This document shows positions 8,042-15,852 of a DNA stretch of 64,000 bases, piece by piece. The notes beneath the pieces were generated by a model. The model ran no database searches, was not told where the DNA came from, and was given only the letters and a program-made list of their open reading frames with translations. Source of the DNA: Microbacterium sp. 11MF (GTDB lineage Bacteria > Actinomycetota > Actinomycetes > Actinomycetales > Microbacteriaceae); contig NZ_KB911460.1 of assembly GCF_000383475.1 (NCBI RefSeq), positions 310,001 through 374,000 of the forward strand, read 5' to 3'. Each line of letters begins with the position of its first letter. Within the stretch, counting starts at the first letter, position 1. The position numbers and the translations under genes are program-made.

Positions 8042-9397
8042 ATGCCCGGAAACCTGACGGTGGGCGAACTCGCCGATGCGATCGCTGCCGACGAGATCGA
8101 CACGGTGATCGTCGCCTTCCCCGACGCGCAGGGACGCCTCGTCGGCAAGCGCGTCGCGGGCCGCTTCTGGCTCGACGAGGTCGCCGGGCACGGCGCCGAG
8201 GTCTGCGACTACCTCCTCTCGGTCGACGTCGACGTCAACACGATCGACGGCTACGAGATGTCGGGCTGGGACAAGGGCTACGGCGACCTCGTGCTCCGCC
8301 CCGACATGGCGACGCTCCGCCGCATCCCCTGGCAGCCGGCGACCGCGCTCGTCATGGCGGATCTGGACTACGTGCGCGGCGGTGCGGTCATCCAGTCGCC
8401 CCGCGGCATCCTGAACGCGCAGCGTCAGCGGCTCGCCGACCGCGGTCTCGTCGCCTACTCGGGTACGGAACTCGAGTTCATCGTCTTCGACGACTCGTTC
8501 CGGGATGCCTGGGCCAAGCGTTACGTCGGACTGCAGGCATCCACCGACTACAACGTCGACTACAACCTGCTCGCCACGACCCGTCTCGAGCCGCTGCTGC
8601 GCGACATCCGCCGTGGCATGGAGGGTGCCGGTCTCTACTGCGAGGGCGTGAAGGGCGAGTGCCACGACGGGCAGCAGGAGATCGCGTTCCGCTTCGCCGA
8701 GGTGCTCGAGACCGCCGACCAGCACACGATCTACAAGAACGGGGCGAAGGAGATCGCCGACGCCCACGGCAAATCGCTGACCTTCATGGCGAAGTTCGAT
8801 CAGCGCGAGGGCAACAGCTGCCACATCCACCTGTCGGTCCGCGGCGAGGACGGCGAAGCGGTCATGGCGGGCGACGGCGAGCACGGGTTCAGCCCGCTCA
8901 TGGAGCACTGGATCGCCGGCATCCTCGCGACGCTGAAGGAGTTCACGCTGCTCTACGCGCCGACGATCAACTCGTACAAGCGCTTCGCGAAGGGCTCCTT
9001 CGCCCCCACGGGCATCGCGTGGGGCGTCGACAACCGCACGTGCGCGCTCCGGGTCGTCGGGAAGGGGCCGTCGCTGCGAGTCGAGAACCGCGTGCCGGGC
9101 GGCGACGTCAACCCCTACCTCGCCATCTCGGCGATCATCGCGGGCGGTCTGCACGGCATCGAGCACGAGCTCGAGCTGCCCGCACCGCTCACCGGCAACG
9201 CCTACGACTCCGACGTCGATCACCTGCCGACGACGCTGCGGGAGGCGGCGGACCTGTTCGAGGCCTCCGAGATCGCCCGCGCCGCGTTCGGCGACGAGGT
9301 CGTGGCCCACTACCTGCACCAGGCGCGAGTCGAGGTCCTCGCCTACGACGCCGCCGTGACCGACTGGGAGCGCATCCGTGGCTTCGAACGTCTCTGA
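8042..9397 (+). CDS. glutamine-synthetase-family gamma-glutamyl amine ligase (GlnA4/PuuA type)
   Basis: A 451-residue cytoplasmic ligase of the glutamine synthetase superfamily. The N-terminal beta-grasp domain (AFPDAQGRLVGKRV) is followed by a catalytic domain with CEGVKGECHDGQQEI near residue 200, the NSCHIHLS metal/ATP segment near 257, and the KRFAKGSFAPTGIAWGVDNR and RVENRVPGGDVNPYL blocks. In this family the former loop distinguishes gamma-glutamyl-polyamine or -ethanolamide synthetases from true glutamine synthetase. The neighbours (ethanolamine-like permease, amidohydrolase, aldehyde dehydrogenase, SDR) fit ATP-dependent attachment of glutamate to ethanolamine, as described for GlnA4 of Streptomyces coelicolor. 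Substrate not proven. RBS GGAAGGA; it overlaps the next gene by 20 bases. Confidence 0.88.
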   Translation: MPGNLTVGELADAIAADEIDTVIVAFPDAQGRLVGKRVAGRFWLDEVAGHGAEVCDYLLSVDVDVNTIDGYEMSGWDKGYGDLVLRPDMATLRRIPWQPATALVMADLDYVRGGAVIQSPRGILNAQRQRLADRGLVAYSGTELEFIVFDDSFRDAWAKRYVGLQASTDYNVDYNLLATTRLEPLLRDIRRGMEGAGLYCEGVKGECHDGQQEIAFRFAEVLETADQHTIYKNGAKEIADAHGKSLTFMAKFDQREGNSCHIHLSVRGEDGEAVMAGDGEHGFSPLMEHWIAGILATLKEFTLLYAPTINSYKRFAKGSFAPTGIAWGVDNRTCALRVVGKGPSLRVENRVPGGDVNPYLAISAIIAGGLHGIEHELELPAPLTGNAYDSDVDHLPTTLREAADLFEASEIARAAFGDEVVAHYLHQARVEVLAYDAAVTDWERIRGFERL

Positions 9398-10148
9398 TCC
9401 CGCGGGCGGTCGCCGCCCCGTCATCGGACTCACCACCTACCTCGAGCGCGCGGTGCAGGGGGTGTGGGACGTCCGTGCGAGCTTCCTGCCGCAGCAGTAC
9501 TTCGACGCAGTGACCGCCTCGGGCGGCGTCGCCGTGCTGCTTCCGCCGCAGCCGTCGGCCCAGGCCGCGGCGGCGGTCGTGCTCGACGGACTCGACGGAC
9601 TCATCCTGACCGGCGGACTCGACGTGCAGCCCGAGCTGTACGGAGCGCCCCGGCATCCGCTCACCGACCCTGCCCGCGCCGACCGCGACGAGTGGGAGCT
9701 CGCCCTGCTCGCCGGCGCGCGGGAGCGCGGCATCCCGGTCTTCGGCATCTGCCGCGGACTGCAACTCATCAACATCGCCTACGGCGGCACGCTGCATCAG
9801 CACCTTCCCGAAGCCCTCGGGACCGAGCGCTACAAGATCGGCGGCGGGGTCTTCGCCGAGAACACCGTCGAGGTGGATGCCGACACGACACTCGCGGGCC
9901 TCATCGGCGCCGGTCCCTACGGCGTCCACAGCTACCACCACCAGGGCGTCGACCGCCTCGGCGAGGGGCTCGTCGTCACCGCCCGTACCGACGACGGGCT
10001 CGTGCAGGCGTTCGAGACACCGGGCGACGACTACCTCGTCGCGGTGCAGTGGCACCCCGAGGAGAACTCCGCCGATCGGCGGCTCTTCCTCGGCCTGGTC
10101 GCCGCCGCCGACGCCTACGCCGCCTCGCACCGGGAAGTCAACGCATGA
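9378..10148 (+). CDS. gamma-glutamyl hydrolase, class I glutamine amidotransferase-like (peptidase C26)
   Basis: A 256-residue class I amidotransferase-fold hydrolase. It carries the nucleophile elbow FGICRGLQLIN (Cys near residue 132), the DGLILTGG oxyanion segment, and the catalytic His-Glu in QWHPEEN near residue 227. This is the PuuD/gamma-Glu-GABA hydrolase group. In this operon it would release the oxidised amine product and glutamate from the gamma-glutamyl intermediate. GTG start inside the end of the ligase gene implies coupling. The stop overlaps the next ATG (ATGA). Exact substrate is inferred from context; gamma-glutamylglycine is expected if the pathway starts with ethanolamine. 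Confidence 0.87.
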   Translation: MASNVSDPAGGRRPVIGLTTYLERAVQGVWDVRASFLPQQYFDAVTASGGVAVLLPPQPSAQAAAAVVLDGLDGLILTGGLDVQPELYGAPRHPLTDPARADRDEWELALLAGARERGIPVFGICRGLQLINIAYGGTLHQHLPEALGTERYKIGGGVFAENTVEVDADTTLAGLIGAGPYGVHSYHHQGVDRLGEGLVVTARTDDGLVQAFETPGDDYLVAVQWHPEENSADRRLFLGLVAAADAYAASHREVNA

Positions 10149-11500
10149 GCGCCTTCACTGTCCTCAACCCCGCGACCGGCGCCGCCGTCCGCGACGTCGC
10201 GCTCGCCTCGGTGGAGGAGACGGATGCCGCGGTCGCCCGCGCCGTCCGCGCGCAGCGCGCGTGGGCCGAGCTGGCCCCCGTCGCCCGCGCCGATGCGATC
10301 CGGAACTTCGCGCGCGTCGTCGAGGACCACGCCGAGGAGCTCGCCCAGCTCGAGGTGCTCGAGGCGGGGCATCCGATCTCGTCCGCCCGGTGGGAGGCCT
10401 CGCACGTCGCGCAGGTGCTCAACTACTACGCCGGTGCGCCGGAACGCCTGATCGGAAGCCAGATCCCGGTCGCCGGCGGGCTCGACGTGACCTACCACGA
10501 GCCGTACGGGGTCGTCGGGATCATCGTGCCGTGGAACTTCCCCATGACGATCGCGGCGTGGGGCTTCGCGCCCGCGCTCGCCGCCGGCAACGCCGTCGTG
10601 CTGAAGCCCGCCGAGATGACCCCGCTGACCGCGATGCGCCTCGGCGACTTGGCACTCGAGGCGGGGCTGCCGGACGGCGTCTTCACCGTCGTCCCCGGCG
10701 CCGGTCCCGTCGTCGGGGAGCGGTTCGTGACGCATCCCGACGTCCGCAAGGTCGTGTTCACCGGCTCGACCCGCGTCGGCACCGAGGTCGCCGCGGGCTG
10801 CGCGCGCCAGCTCAAGCCCGTGACGCTCGAGCTCGGCGGCAAGAGCGCCAACATCGTGTTCGCCGACGCCGACCTCGAGGCGGCCGCCGCGGCCGTCCCC
10901 GGCTCGGTCTTCGACAACGCCGGGCAGGACTGCTGCGCCCGCAGCCGCCTGCTCGTCGAGCGCTCGGTGTTCGACCGGTTCCTCGAGCTCGTCGAGCCCG
11001 CCGTCGCCGCATGGCGCGTCGGTGACCCGAACGACGAGTCGACCGAGATGGGCCCGCTCATCTCCGCCGCACAGCGCGATCGCGTCGCCGGGTACGTCGA
11101 CGGTGCCGACGTCGCCTTCCGCGGCGCCGCCCCCGAGGGTGACGGGTTCTGGTTCGCTCCGACCGTCGTGCTCGCCGACCGCGGCGATCGCATCGCGACC
11201 GAGGAGGTCTTCGGACCCGTCGTCGCGGTGCTGCCGTTCGACGACGAGTCCGACGCGATCGCTCTCGCCAACGACACCGTCTACGGGCTCGCGGGCTCGA
11301 TCTGGACGCGCGACCTGGGTCGCGGCATCCGCGTGACCCGAGGCGTGCAGAGCGGAGTGCTGTCCGTGAACTCGCACTCGTCGGTCCGCTACTCGACCCC
11401 CTTCGGCGGCATGAAGGCCTCGGGCCTCGGCCGCGAGCTCGGGCCCGACGCGGCCGAGCACTTCACCCAGACCAAGAACGTCTTCTACGCCACCTCCTGA
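10145..11500 (+). CDS. NAD(P)-dependent aldehyde dehydrogenase
   Basis: A 451-residue aldehyde dehydrogenase superfamily enzyme. Seen in order: the transition-state Asn in VPWNFPMT, the cofactor segment VFTGSTRVG, the general base Glu in TLELGGKSANIV, and the nucleophile in NAGQDCCARSR, then EEVFGPVVAV and the C-terminal PFGGMKASGLGRELG. It is shorter than the usual 480-500 residues because the N terminus is compact. In the operon it would oxidise the gamma-glutamyl-aminoaldehyde to the acid, as PuuC does in the putrescine pathway. Starts within the stop codon of the previous gene. Confidence 0.9.
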   Translation: MSAFTVLNPATGAAVRDVALASVEETDAAVARAVRAQRAWAELAPVARADAIRNFARVVEDHAEELAQLEVLEAGHPISSARWEASHVAQVLNYYAGAPERLIGSQIPVAGGLDVTYHEPYGVVGIIVPWNFPMTIAAWGFAPALAAGNAVVLKPAEMTPLTAMRLGDLALEAGLPDGVFTVVPGAGPVVGERFVTHPDVRKVVFTGSTRVGTEVAAGCARQLKPVTLELGGKSANIVFADADLEAAAAAVPGSVFDNAGQDCCARSRLLVERSVFDRFLELVEPAVAAWRVGDPNDESTEMGPLISAAQRDRVAGYVDGADVAFRGAAPEGDGFWFAPTVVLADRGDRIATEEVFGPVVAVLPFDDESDAIALANDTVYGLAGSIWTRDLGRGIRVTRGVQSGVLSVNSHSSVRYSTPFGGMKASGLGRELGPDAAEHFTQTKNVFYATS

Positions 11501-11519
11501 CCCGGAAGGACTTCCCCGA

Positions 11520-12293
11520 ATGGACCTCACCCAGCGCCTGCGCGACCGCGTCGCCATCATCACCGGCGGTGCCAGCGGCATCGGTCTCGCGACCGCCCGC
11601 CGGTTCGCCGCCGAGGGGGCCCGCGTCGTCATCGCCGACCTCGACCCCGTGACAGGCCAAAAGGCCGCCGACGAGGTGGGCGGTGTCTTCCGCCAGGTCA
11701 ACGTCGCAGACCAGGCATCCGTCGACGCGCTCTTCGACGGGGTCGCCGCCGACCTCGGCTCGGTCGACATCGCGTTCAACAACGCCGGCATCTCGCCCGC
11801 AGACGACGACTCGATCGAGACGACCGAGCTGCCCGCGTGGGACAAGGTGCAGGACGTCAACCTCAAGAGCGTTTACCTCTGCTCGCGCGCGGCGCTGCGT
11901 CACATGGTGCCGGCGGGCAAGGGCTCGATCATCAACACGGCGTCGTTCGTCGCGCTGCTGGGCTCGGCGACGTCGCAGATCTCGTACACCGCGTCGAAGG
12001 GCGGCGTCCTCGCGATGACCCGCGAGCTCGGCGTGCAGTTCGCCCGGCAGGGCATCCGCGTCAACGCGCTCTGCCCGGGACCGGTCAACACGCCCCTGCT
12101 GCAGGAGCTGTTCGCGAAGGACCCCGAGCGTGCGCAGCGCCGCCTGGTGCACGTGCCGATGGGCCGCTTCGCCGAACCCGAGGAGATGGCGGCCGCCGTC
12201 GCGTTCCTCGCCTCGGACGACTCCTCGTTCATCACCGCGAACGCGTTCGTCGTCGACGGCGGCATCACCAACGCCTACGTGACGCCGCTGTGA
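11520..12293 (+). CDS. short-chain dehydrogenase/reductase
   Basis: A 257-residue classical SDR with the Rossmann motif TGGASGIG (residues 15-22), NNAG near 90, the catalytic Ser in INTASF and the YTASK pair near 157-161. A PGPVNTPL segment follows. An Asp after beta-2 (IADLD) indicates NAD(H) preference. It sits 19 bp after the aldehyde dehydrogenase behind a GGAAGGA site and overlaps the GntR gene. In an ethanolamine pathway it could carry out the missing alcohol-to-aldehyde step on gamma-glutamylethanolamide. That role is inferred only from position. Confidence 0.88.
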   Translation: MDLTQRLRDRVAIITGGASGIGLATARRFAAEGARVVIADLDPVTGQKAADEVGGVFRQVNVADQASVDALFDGVAADLGSVDIAFNNAGISPADDDSIETTELPAWDKVQDVNLKSVYLCSRAALRHMVPAGKGSIINTASFVALLGSATSQISYTASKGGVLAMTRELGVQFARQGIRVNALCPGPVNTPLLQELFAKDPERAQRRLVHVPMGRFAEPEEMAAAVAFLASDDSSFITANAFVVDGGITNAYVTPL

Positions 12294-13003
12294 CCCGCGC
12301 CGCGTCGTCGCCCGATCTCGGCCGCACCGTCTACCGGCCGGTGCGCGGCGGCAACGCGCTCGAAGACACCGTCGCGCGGCTCGTGCAGACCGTGCGGCTC
12401 GGCGTGGTCGCGCCGGGGGAGTCGCTCCCCTCGGAGCGCGACCTCGCCGAGCGGTACGGCGTCAGCCGCGACACCGTCCGGCAGGCGATCGGTGAACTCG
12501 CCGACGCGGGGTACGTCGAGCGGCGGCGCGGCCGGTACGGCGGCACGTTCGTGGCCGATCCCCTCCCCGTGCCCGCGGGCCCGGTCGACGCGGCCGAACT
12601 CGAAGACATCCTGGGCCTGCGCCGCGTGCTCGAAGCGGGCGCCGCGCGCGCCGCTGCGTCGCAAGCGTTGACGGATGCCGCCCGCTCCGCGCTCGAGCAG
12701 CATCACCGCGCGACCGTCGGAGCCGCAGAGGGGGAGTACCGCCGGCTCGACTCGCTGCTGCACCTGGCCATCGCGGAGGCAAGCGGCATCCCGTCGCTGC
12801 TGCCCCTGGTCGTCGAGAACCGGGCGCGCATCAACGCCTGGCTCGACACGTTCCCGCTGCTGCCGCGCAACATCGAGCATTCCGACGCGCAGCACGAGCG
12901 GATCGTCGCGGCGATCCTGGCGGGGCGGGCGGACGCGGCCGAGGCCGCCGTGCTGGAGCACCTCGCCGGGTCGGAGGCGCTGCTGCGAGGGTTCTTGGGC
13001 TGA
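12290..13003 (+). CDS. GntR/FadR-family transcriptional regulator
   Basis: A 237-residue regulator with an N-terminal winged helix (PSERDLAERYGVSRDTVRQA, recognition helix near residues 55-65, wing RRRGRYGGTF) and a C-terminal all-helical FCD effector domain. The metal/ligand-binding pattern is partly visible: D in LDSLLHLAIAEASG and H in EHSDAQHERIVAAI. The start GTG overlaps the SDR stop (GTGA), placing the gene last in the amine-degradation operon, so it is the likely substrate-responsive regulator. Effector probably an amine or gamma-glutamyl intermediate, by inference. Confidence 0.88.
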   Translation: MTRAASSPDLGRTVYRPVRGGNALEDTVARLVQTVRLGVVAPGESLPSERDLAERYGVSRDTVRQAIGELADAGYVERRRGRYGGTFVADPLPVPAGPVDAAELEDILGLRRVLEAGAARAAASQALTDAARSALEQHHRATVGAAEGEYRRLDSLLHLAIAEASGIPSLLPLVVENRARINAWLDTFPLLPRNIEHSDAQHERIVAAILAGRADAAEAAVLEHLAGSEALLRGFLG

Positions 13004-13016
13004 GGTCGCGGCCCGC

Positions 13017-13107
13017 ACGGTGACGGATGTCCGGCCGCTGGGGGCGATGTGGCGTTCGGGGCCGCGTCTGGTCACACCTGCACCGGCGGCCGTGCATCCG
13101 TCACGGT
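13017..13107. repeat. large imperfect inverted repeat after the GntR gene
   Basis: A 22-bp arm at 13017-13038 (ACGGTGACGGATG then TCCGGCCGC) pairs with 13086-13107 with few mismatches across a 47-base loop. It lies in the 143-bp gap between the amine operon and a membrane-protein gene, and may terminate the operon or belong to a dispersed repeat family. Confidence 0.45.
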
Positions 13108-13146
13108 CCGACTGGTGCCGCCGCGGCGAATCTGGTGTGCTGAGCG

Positions 13147-14667
13147 GTGATGATGCGGCCCGGGATGATGCAGCGGCGTGTGGTGATGCAGCGGGCTGGC
13201 GCCGAGGCGGCCGGATGGGGTGCGGCGCTGGCTCTCGCGCTCATCGCCGTGGCCGTCGTCGCCTCGACGAGTTCGTGGCTGCTCTACCGCGATGGGGATT
13301 CGGTCGTCGTCGCGCTCATGGCGGATTCGCTGCGGCGCGGGGACTCGCAGGACTGGGCGCTGTCACCCGTGCTCTTCCTGCCCGAGACCACGGTCTACGC
13401 GGCGCTGTCGTTCCTGGGGCTCGGCACGACAGGGACGCTCACGCTCAACGCCGTGGTCAACCTCCTCGCCGTGTACGGCGGGATCCGCCTGGTCGCCGGG
13501 CGCTCCCGGCCGGGCTCGCGGCCCGTGACGGGGAGCGTTCTGGCGTTCGCAGCGTTCGTCGCGCTGGTCCTCCTCGAAGGACCCGACGGGATGCCGGGGT
13601 TCCACCTCGCGCTGCTGACGGCGACGACGACCTACTACTCCGCGACGGTCGTCGGCACTCTTGTCACCGTGGGTCTGTTCCGGCGGCTGCTGGACGGCGC
13701 GCCGGCCGTTCGTGTCGTGCCCGTCGTGGTGGGCGTCGTCGCGATCTCGACCCTCACGAATCCCCTCTTCGTCGTGTGGTGCGTCGGACCGGTCGCGGTG
13801 ACCGTCGGCATCCTGCTTGTCGGTCGCAGGATCGTGCCGCGTCTCGCCTTCGTGACGCTGCTCGCGGTCGCGGGCGCGGCGGCGGTCGGGTACCTGCTGC
13901 GGGGGTTCTTCGCCGCGAACATCGTCGCCGCCGGCGGTAACTACCTGCGCCCCGACCAGGCGGGTGACGCGCTCGCCCGTCTCGCCGGTGTGCTCGGCGA
14001 CACGGTGGTCTCCGTGAACGGACTCCTCTGGCTCGCCGTGGTGCTCGCCCTGTTCGCGGCGAGCGTCGTCGTCGCGGTGCGGTCGTGGCGTCGGCGTGAC
14101 GGCGTCGTCGCGGCCGTCTGCGTCCTCGCGGTCGTCGCGCCGCTCGCGGCGACCGCCCTCGTCGTCGTGGCCGGCACCGACGCCGATCGCTATCTGCAGC
14201 CGTGGGTGTTCCTGCCGGTGGTGGTGCTCGCGGTGGCGCCACCCGTCCTGTCGGTCCCTCGCGCCCTGAGCGCGAGTCTTGCCGGCGTGCTCGCTATCGC
14301 CGCCGTCGCCGCGGTTCCTGTGACCGTCGCCGCCGCGGGCCGCCCGGACGCCGATCTCGCGTGCGTCACCCGCTGGGTCGAGGCATCCGGCCGCACCGGT
14401 GCGGGGCAGTTCTGGACCGTGCGCGCGCCGAAACTCGCCCTCACCGACCCGTCGCGCCTGGTGCAGGTCGACAACACGATGCGCCCCTACGACTGGCTCG
14501 TCAACCGCGCCGAACGTCGCGGACCGGTGACGTTCCTGATCCAGGATGCCGCGACCGTCCCCTTCGCCGGTGTCTCGACGTTCGACGCGACGCCCGTCCG
14601 CTGTGGTCGCTACACGATCCTCGACTTCGGCTCGCGCGTGCTGCCGCTCGGTGACCCCCGCAACTGA
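13147..14667 (+). CDS. polytopic membrane protein, function unknown
   Basis: About 506 residues with an N-terminal transmembrane helix, roughly 10 further hydrophobic segments and a soluble C-terminal domain of about 110 residues. The first loop has YRDGDSVVVALMADSLRRG and the next loop ends in PETTVYAALS. The overall architecture resembles GT-C-type glycosyltransferases or other large polymer-modifying membrane proteins, but I see no decisive catalytic motif. GTG 13147, ATG 13150 and ATG 13153 are all possible starts. The gene stands alone between the amine operon and a repeat-rich gap. Function not recognised. Confidence 0.7.
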   Translation: MMMRPGMMQRRVVMQRAGAEAAGWGAALALALIAVAVVASTSSWLLYRDGDSVVVALMADSLRRGDSQDWALSPVLFLPETTVYAALSFLGLGTTGTLTLNAVVNLLAVYGGIRLVAGRSRPGSRPVTGSVLAFAAFVALVLLEGPDGMPGFHLALLTATTTYYSATVVGTLVTVGLFRRLLDGAPAVRVVPVVVGVVAISTLTNPLFVVWCVGPVAVTVGILLVGRRIVPRLAFVTLLAVAGAAAVGYLLRGFFAANIVAAGGNYLRPDQAGDALARLAGVLGDTVVSVNGLLWLAVVLALFAASVVVAVRSWRRRDGVVAAVCVLAVVAPLAATALVVVAGTDADRYLQPWVFLPVVVLAVAPPVLSVPRALSASLAGVLAIAAVAAVPVTVAAAGRPDADLACVTRWVEASGRTGAGQFWTVRAPKLALTDPSRLVQVDNTMRPYDWLVNRAERRGPVTFLIQDAATVPFAGVSTFDATPVRCGRYTILDFGSRVLPLGDPRN

Positions 14668-14747
14668 ACCCGGCGTCGGCGGTGCCCGGTGCGCGCGGAG
14701 CGCCCGGTGGCGGATGGGGCTGCGGGTGCCTGGTGCGCCCGGTGACG

Positions 14748-14822
14748 GATGCAATAGATCGCGGGCGACACGCGGCATCCCCTCGCCTGGGATGCGGGGT
14801 GTCGCGGCCGATCTATTGCATC
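14748..14822. repeat. long palindromic repeat, copy 1
   Basis: A near-perfect hairpin with about 34-base arms (29 of 34 positions pairing) and a 7-base loop. Outer arms are GATGCAATAGATC and GATCTATTGCATC; the inner part includes GGCATCCC and GGGATGC. A second copy lies 132 bp downstream. The 303-bp gap that holds both copies separates two convergent genes and contains no credible coding region. Confidence 0.8.
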
Positions 14823-14879
14823 GGCGAACGCGCGGCCATGGGGCTGCGCGTCGCCCGCGGTGACGGGGACCCGATGGCG

Positions 14880-14953
14880 GATGCACGAGATCGCGGGCGA
14901 CACGCGGCACCCCCTCGCCTGGGGGCGGGGTGTCGGGGCCGATCTATTGCATC
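14880..14953. repeat. long palindromic repeat, copy 2
   Basis: Same design as copy 1, with right outer arm GATCTATTGCATC identical, but the left outer arm has drifted to GATGCACGAGATC, so its outer stem carries two mismatches. Both copies are followed by GGCGAACGCGCGGC, so the repeated unit is about 132 bp, duplicated in tandem. It probably also works as a bidirectional terminator for the convergent genes. Confidence 0.78.
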
Positions 14954-14970
14954 GGCGAACGCGCGGCGCG

Positions 14971-15852
14971 CTAGTCGAGCGGTGCGACGTCGACCTGCAC
15001 GCGCAGGGTCGAGGTCTTCGCCTCGGTGAAGATGATGCCCGTCACCGGTGAGACGTCGCCGTAGTCGCGGCCCCACGCGACGGTGACGTACCGATCGTTC
15101 GCCCACTGATTGTTCGTCGGGTCGATCGCGAGCCACTGGTCGGTGCCGGGCAGCCACACCGCGAGCCACGCGTGCGAGGCATCCGCCCCGAAGACGCGCT
15201 CTTTGCCGGGCGGCGGCTGCGTCGCGAGGTACCCCGAGACGTAGCGCGCCGCGATGCCGTGACCGCGCAGGCAGGCGAGGGCGACGTGGGCGAAGTCCTG
15301 GCAGACGCCCGCCCGCTTCGTCATCGCATCGCCCACGGTGCTCGTCACGGTCGTCGCGGTCTTGTCGTAGTCGAAGTCGCGGAAGATCCGCTGCATCAGG
15401 TCGGTCGCGGCTTCACCGATCGGCCTCCCCGGTATCAGCGACTCGGCCCCGTAGGCGAGGGCTGCCTCGTGGTGCGCGACCCGGGCGGACTCGAGCGCAT
15501 ACTCGGTGGCCTCGACGGCGCCGTCGAGTTCGGGATGCCGCAGCGGCCGCGCGAGCTCCCATGGCTGCGCGAGCGCCTCGGCGTCGTACTCGGGCACCGC
15601 GACCGTCACTTCGCTCGACGCCTCGATCGTCAGCGCCTCGTGCGGATCGGTCACGTGGAAGTACGTCGACGAGTTGCCGAACCAGTCGGTGCGGGGGGAG
15701 ATGTCGCCCGGGAGGGGGTCGACCGTCACCTCGGAACCGGCGATCCGCTGCCACGGCAGGTCGCGCGGGCGCAGGTGGAACTGGCCGATGCTGTCCTGCA
15801 CGGCGTCGCTGTAGGTGTACGCCGTGCGATGCCACACGCGGTACCGGGTCAT
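14971..15852 (-). CDS. transglutaminase-like cysteine protease family protein
   Basis: A 293-residue protein with an N-terminal beta-rich transglutaminase_N domain (YRVWHRTAYTYSDAVQDSI) and a papain-like transglutaminase core. The triad is visible: Cys in KRAGVCQDFAH near residue 183, His in DASHAWLAVW near 226 and Asp in AIDPTNN near 241. It starts inside the stop of the ATP-grasp/alpha-E gene (ATGA), forming the widespread two-gene unit whose members are proposed to make or cleave peptide or isopeptide linkages. Substrate unknown. Probably cytoplasmic, as no signal peptide is seen. Confidence 0.88.
   Translation of the reverse strand: MTRYRVWHRTAYTYSDAVQDSIGQFHLRPRDLPWQRIAGSEVTVDPLPGDISPRTDWFGNSSTYFHVTDPHEALTIEASSEVTVAVPEYDAEALAQPWELARPLRHPELDGAVEATEYALESARVAHHEAALAYGAESLIPGRPIGEAATDLMQRIFRDFDYDKTATTVTSTVGDAMTKRAGVCQDFAHVALACLRGHGIAARYVSGYLATQPPPGKERVFGADASHAWLAVWLPGTDQWLAIDPTNNQWANDRYVTVAWGRDYGDVSPVTGIIFTEAKTSTLRVQVDVAPLD

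Noticed and set aside
13147..14667. Naming the polytopic membrane protein a specific mannosyltransferase
   Set aside because: Helix number and first-loop acidic residues are suggestive of GT-C enzymes, but no diagnostic motif was found.
14610..14903. Small frames with repeated CIRHR-type peptides in the 14.7-14.95 kb gap
   Set aside because: They arise from translating the tandem palindromic repeat. No start signal or conserved domain is present.
14748..14953. CRISPR array
   Set aside because: Only two units, each internally palindromic over its whole length, with no spacer-like variable segments and no cas genes in the window.
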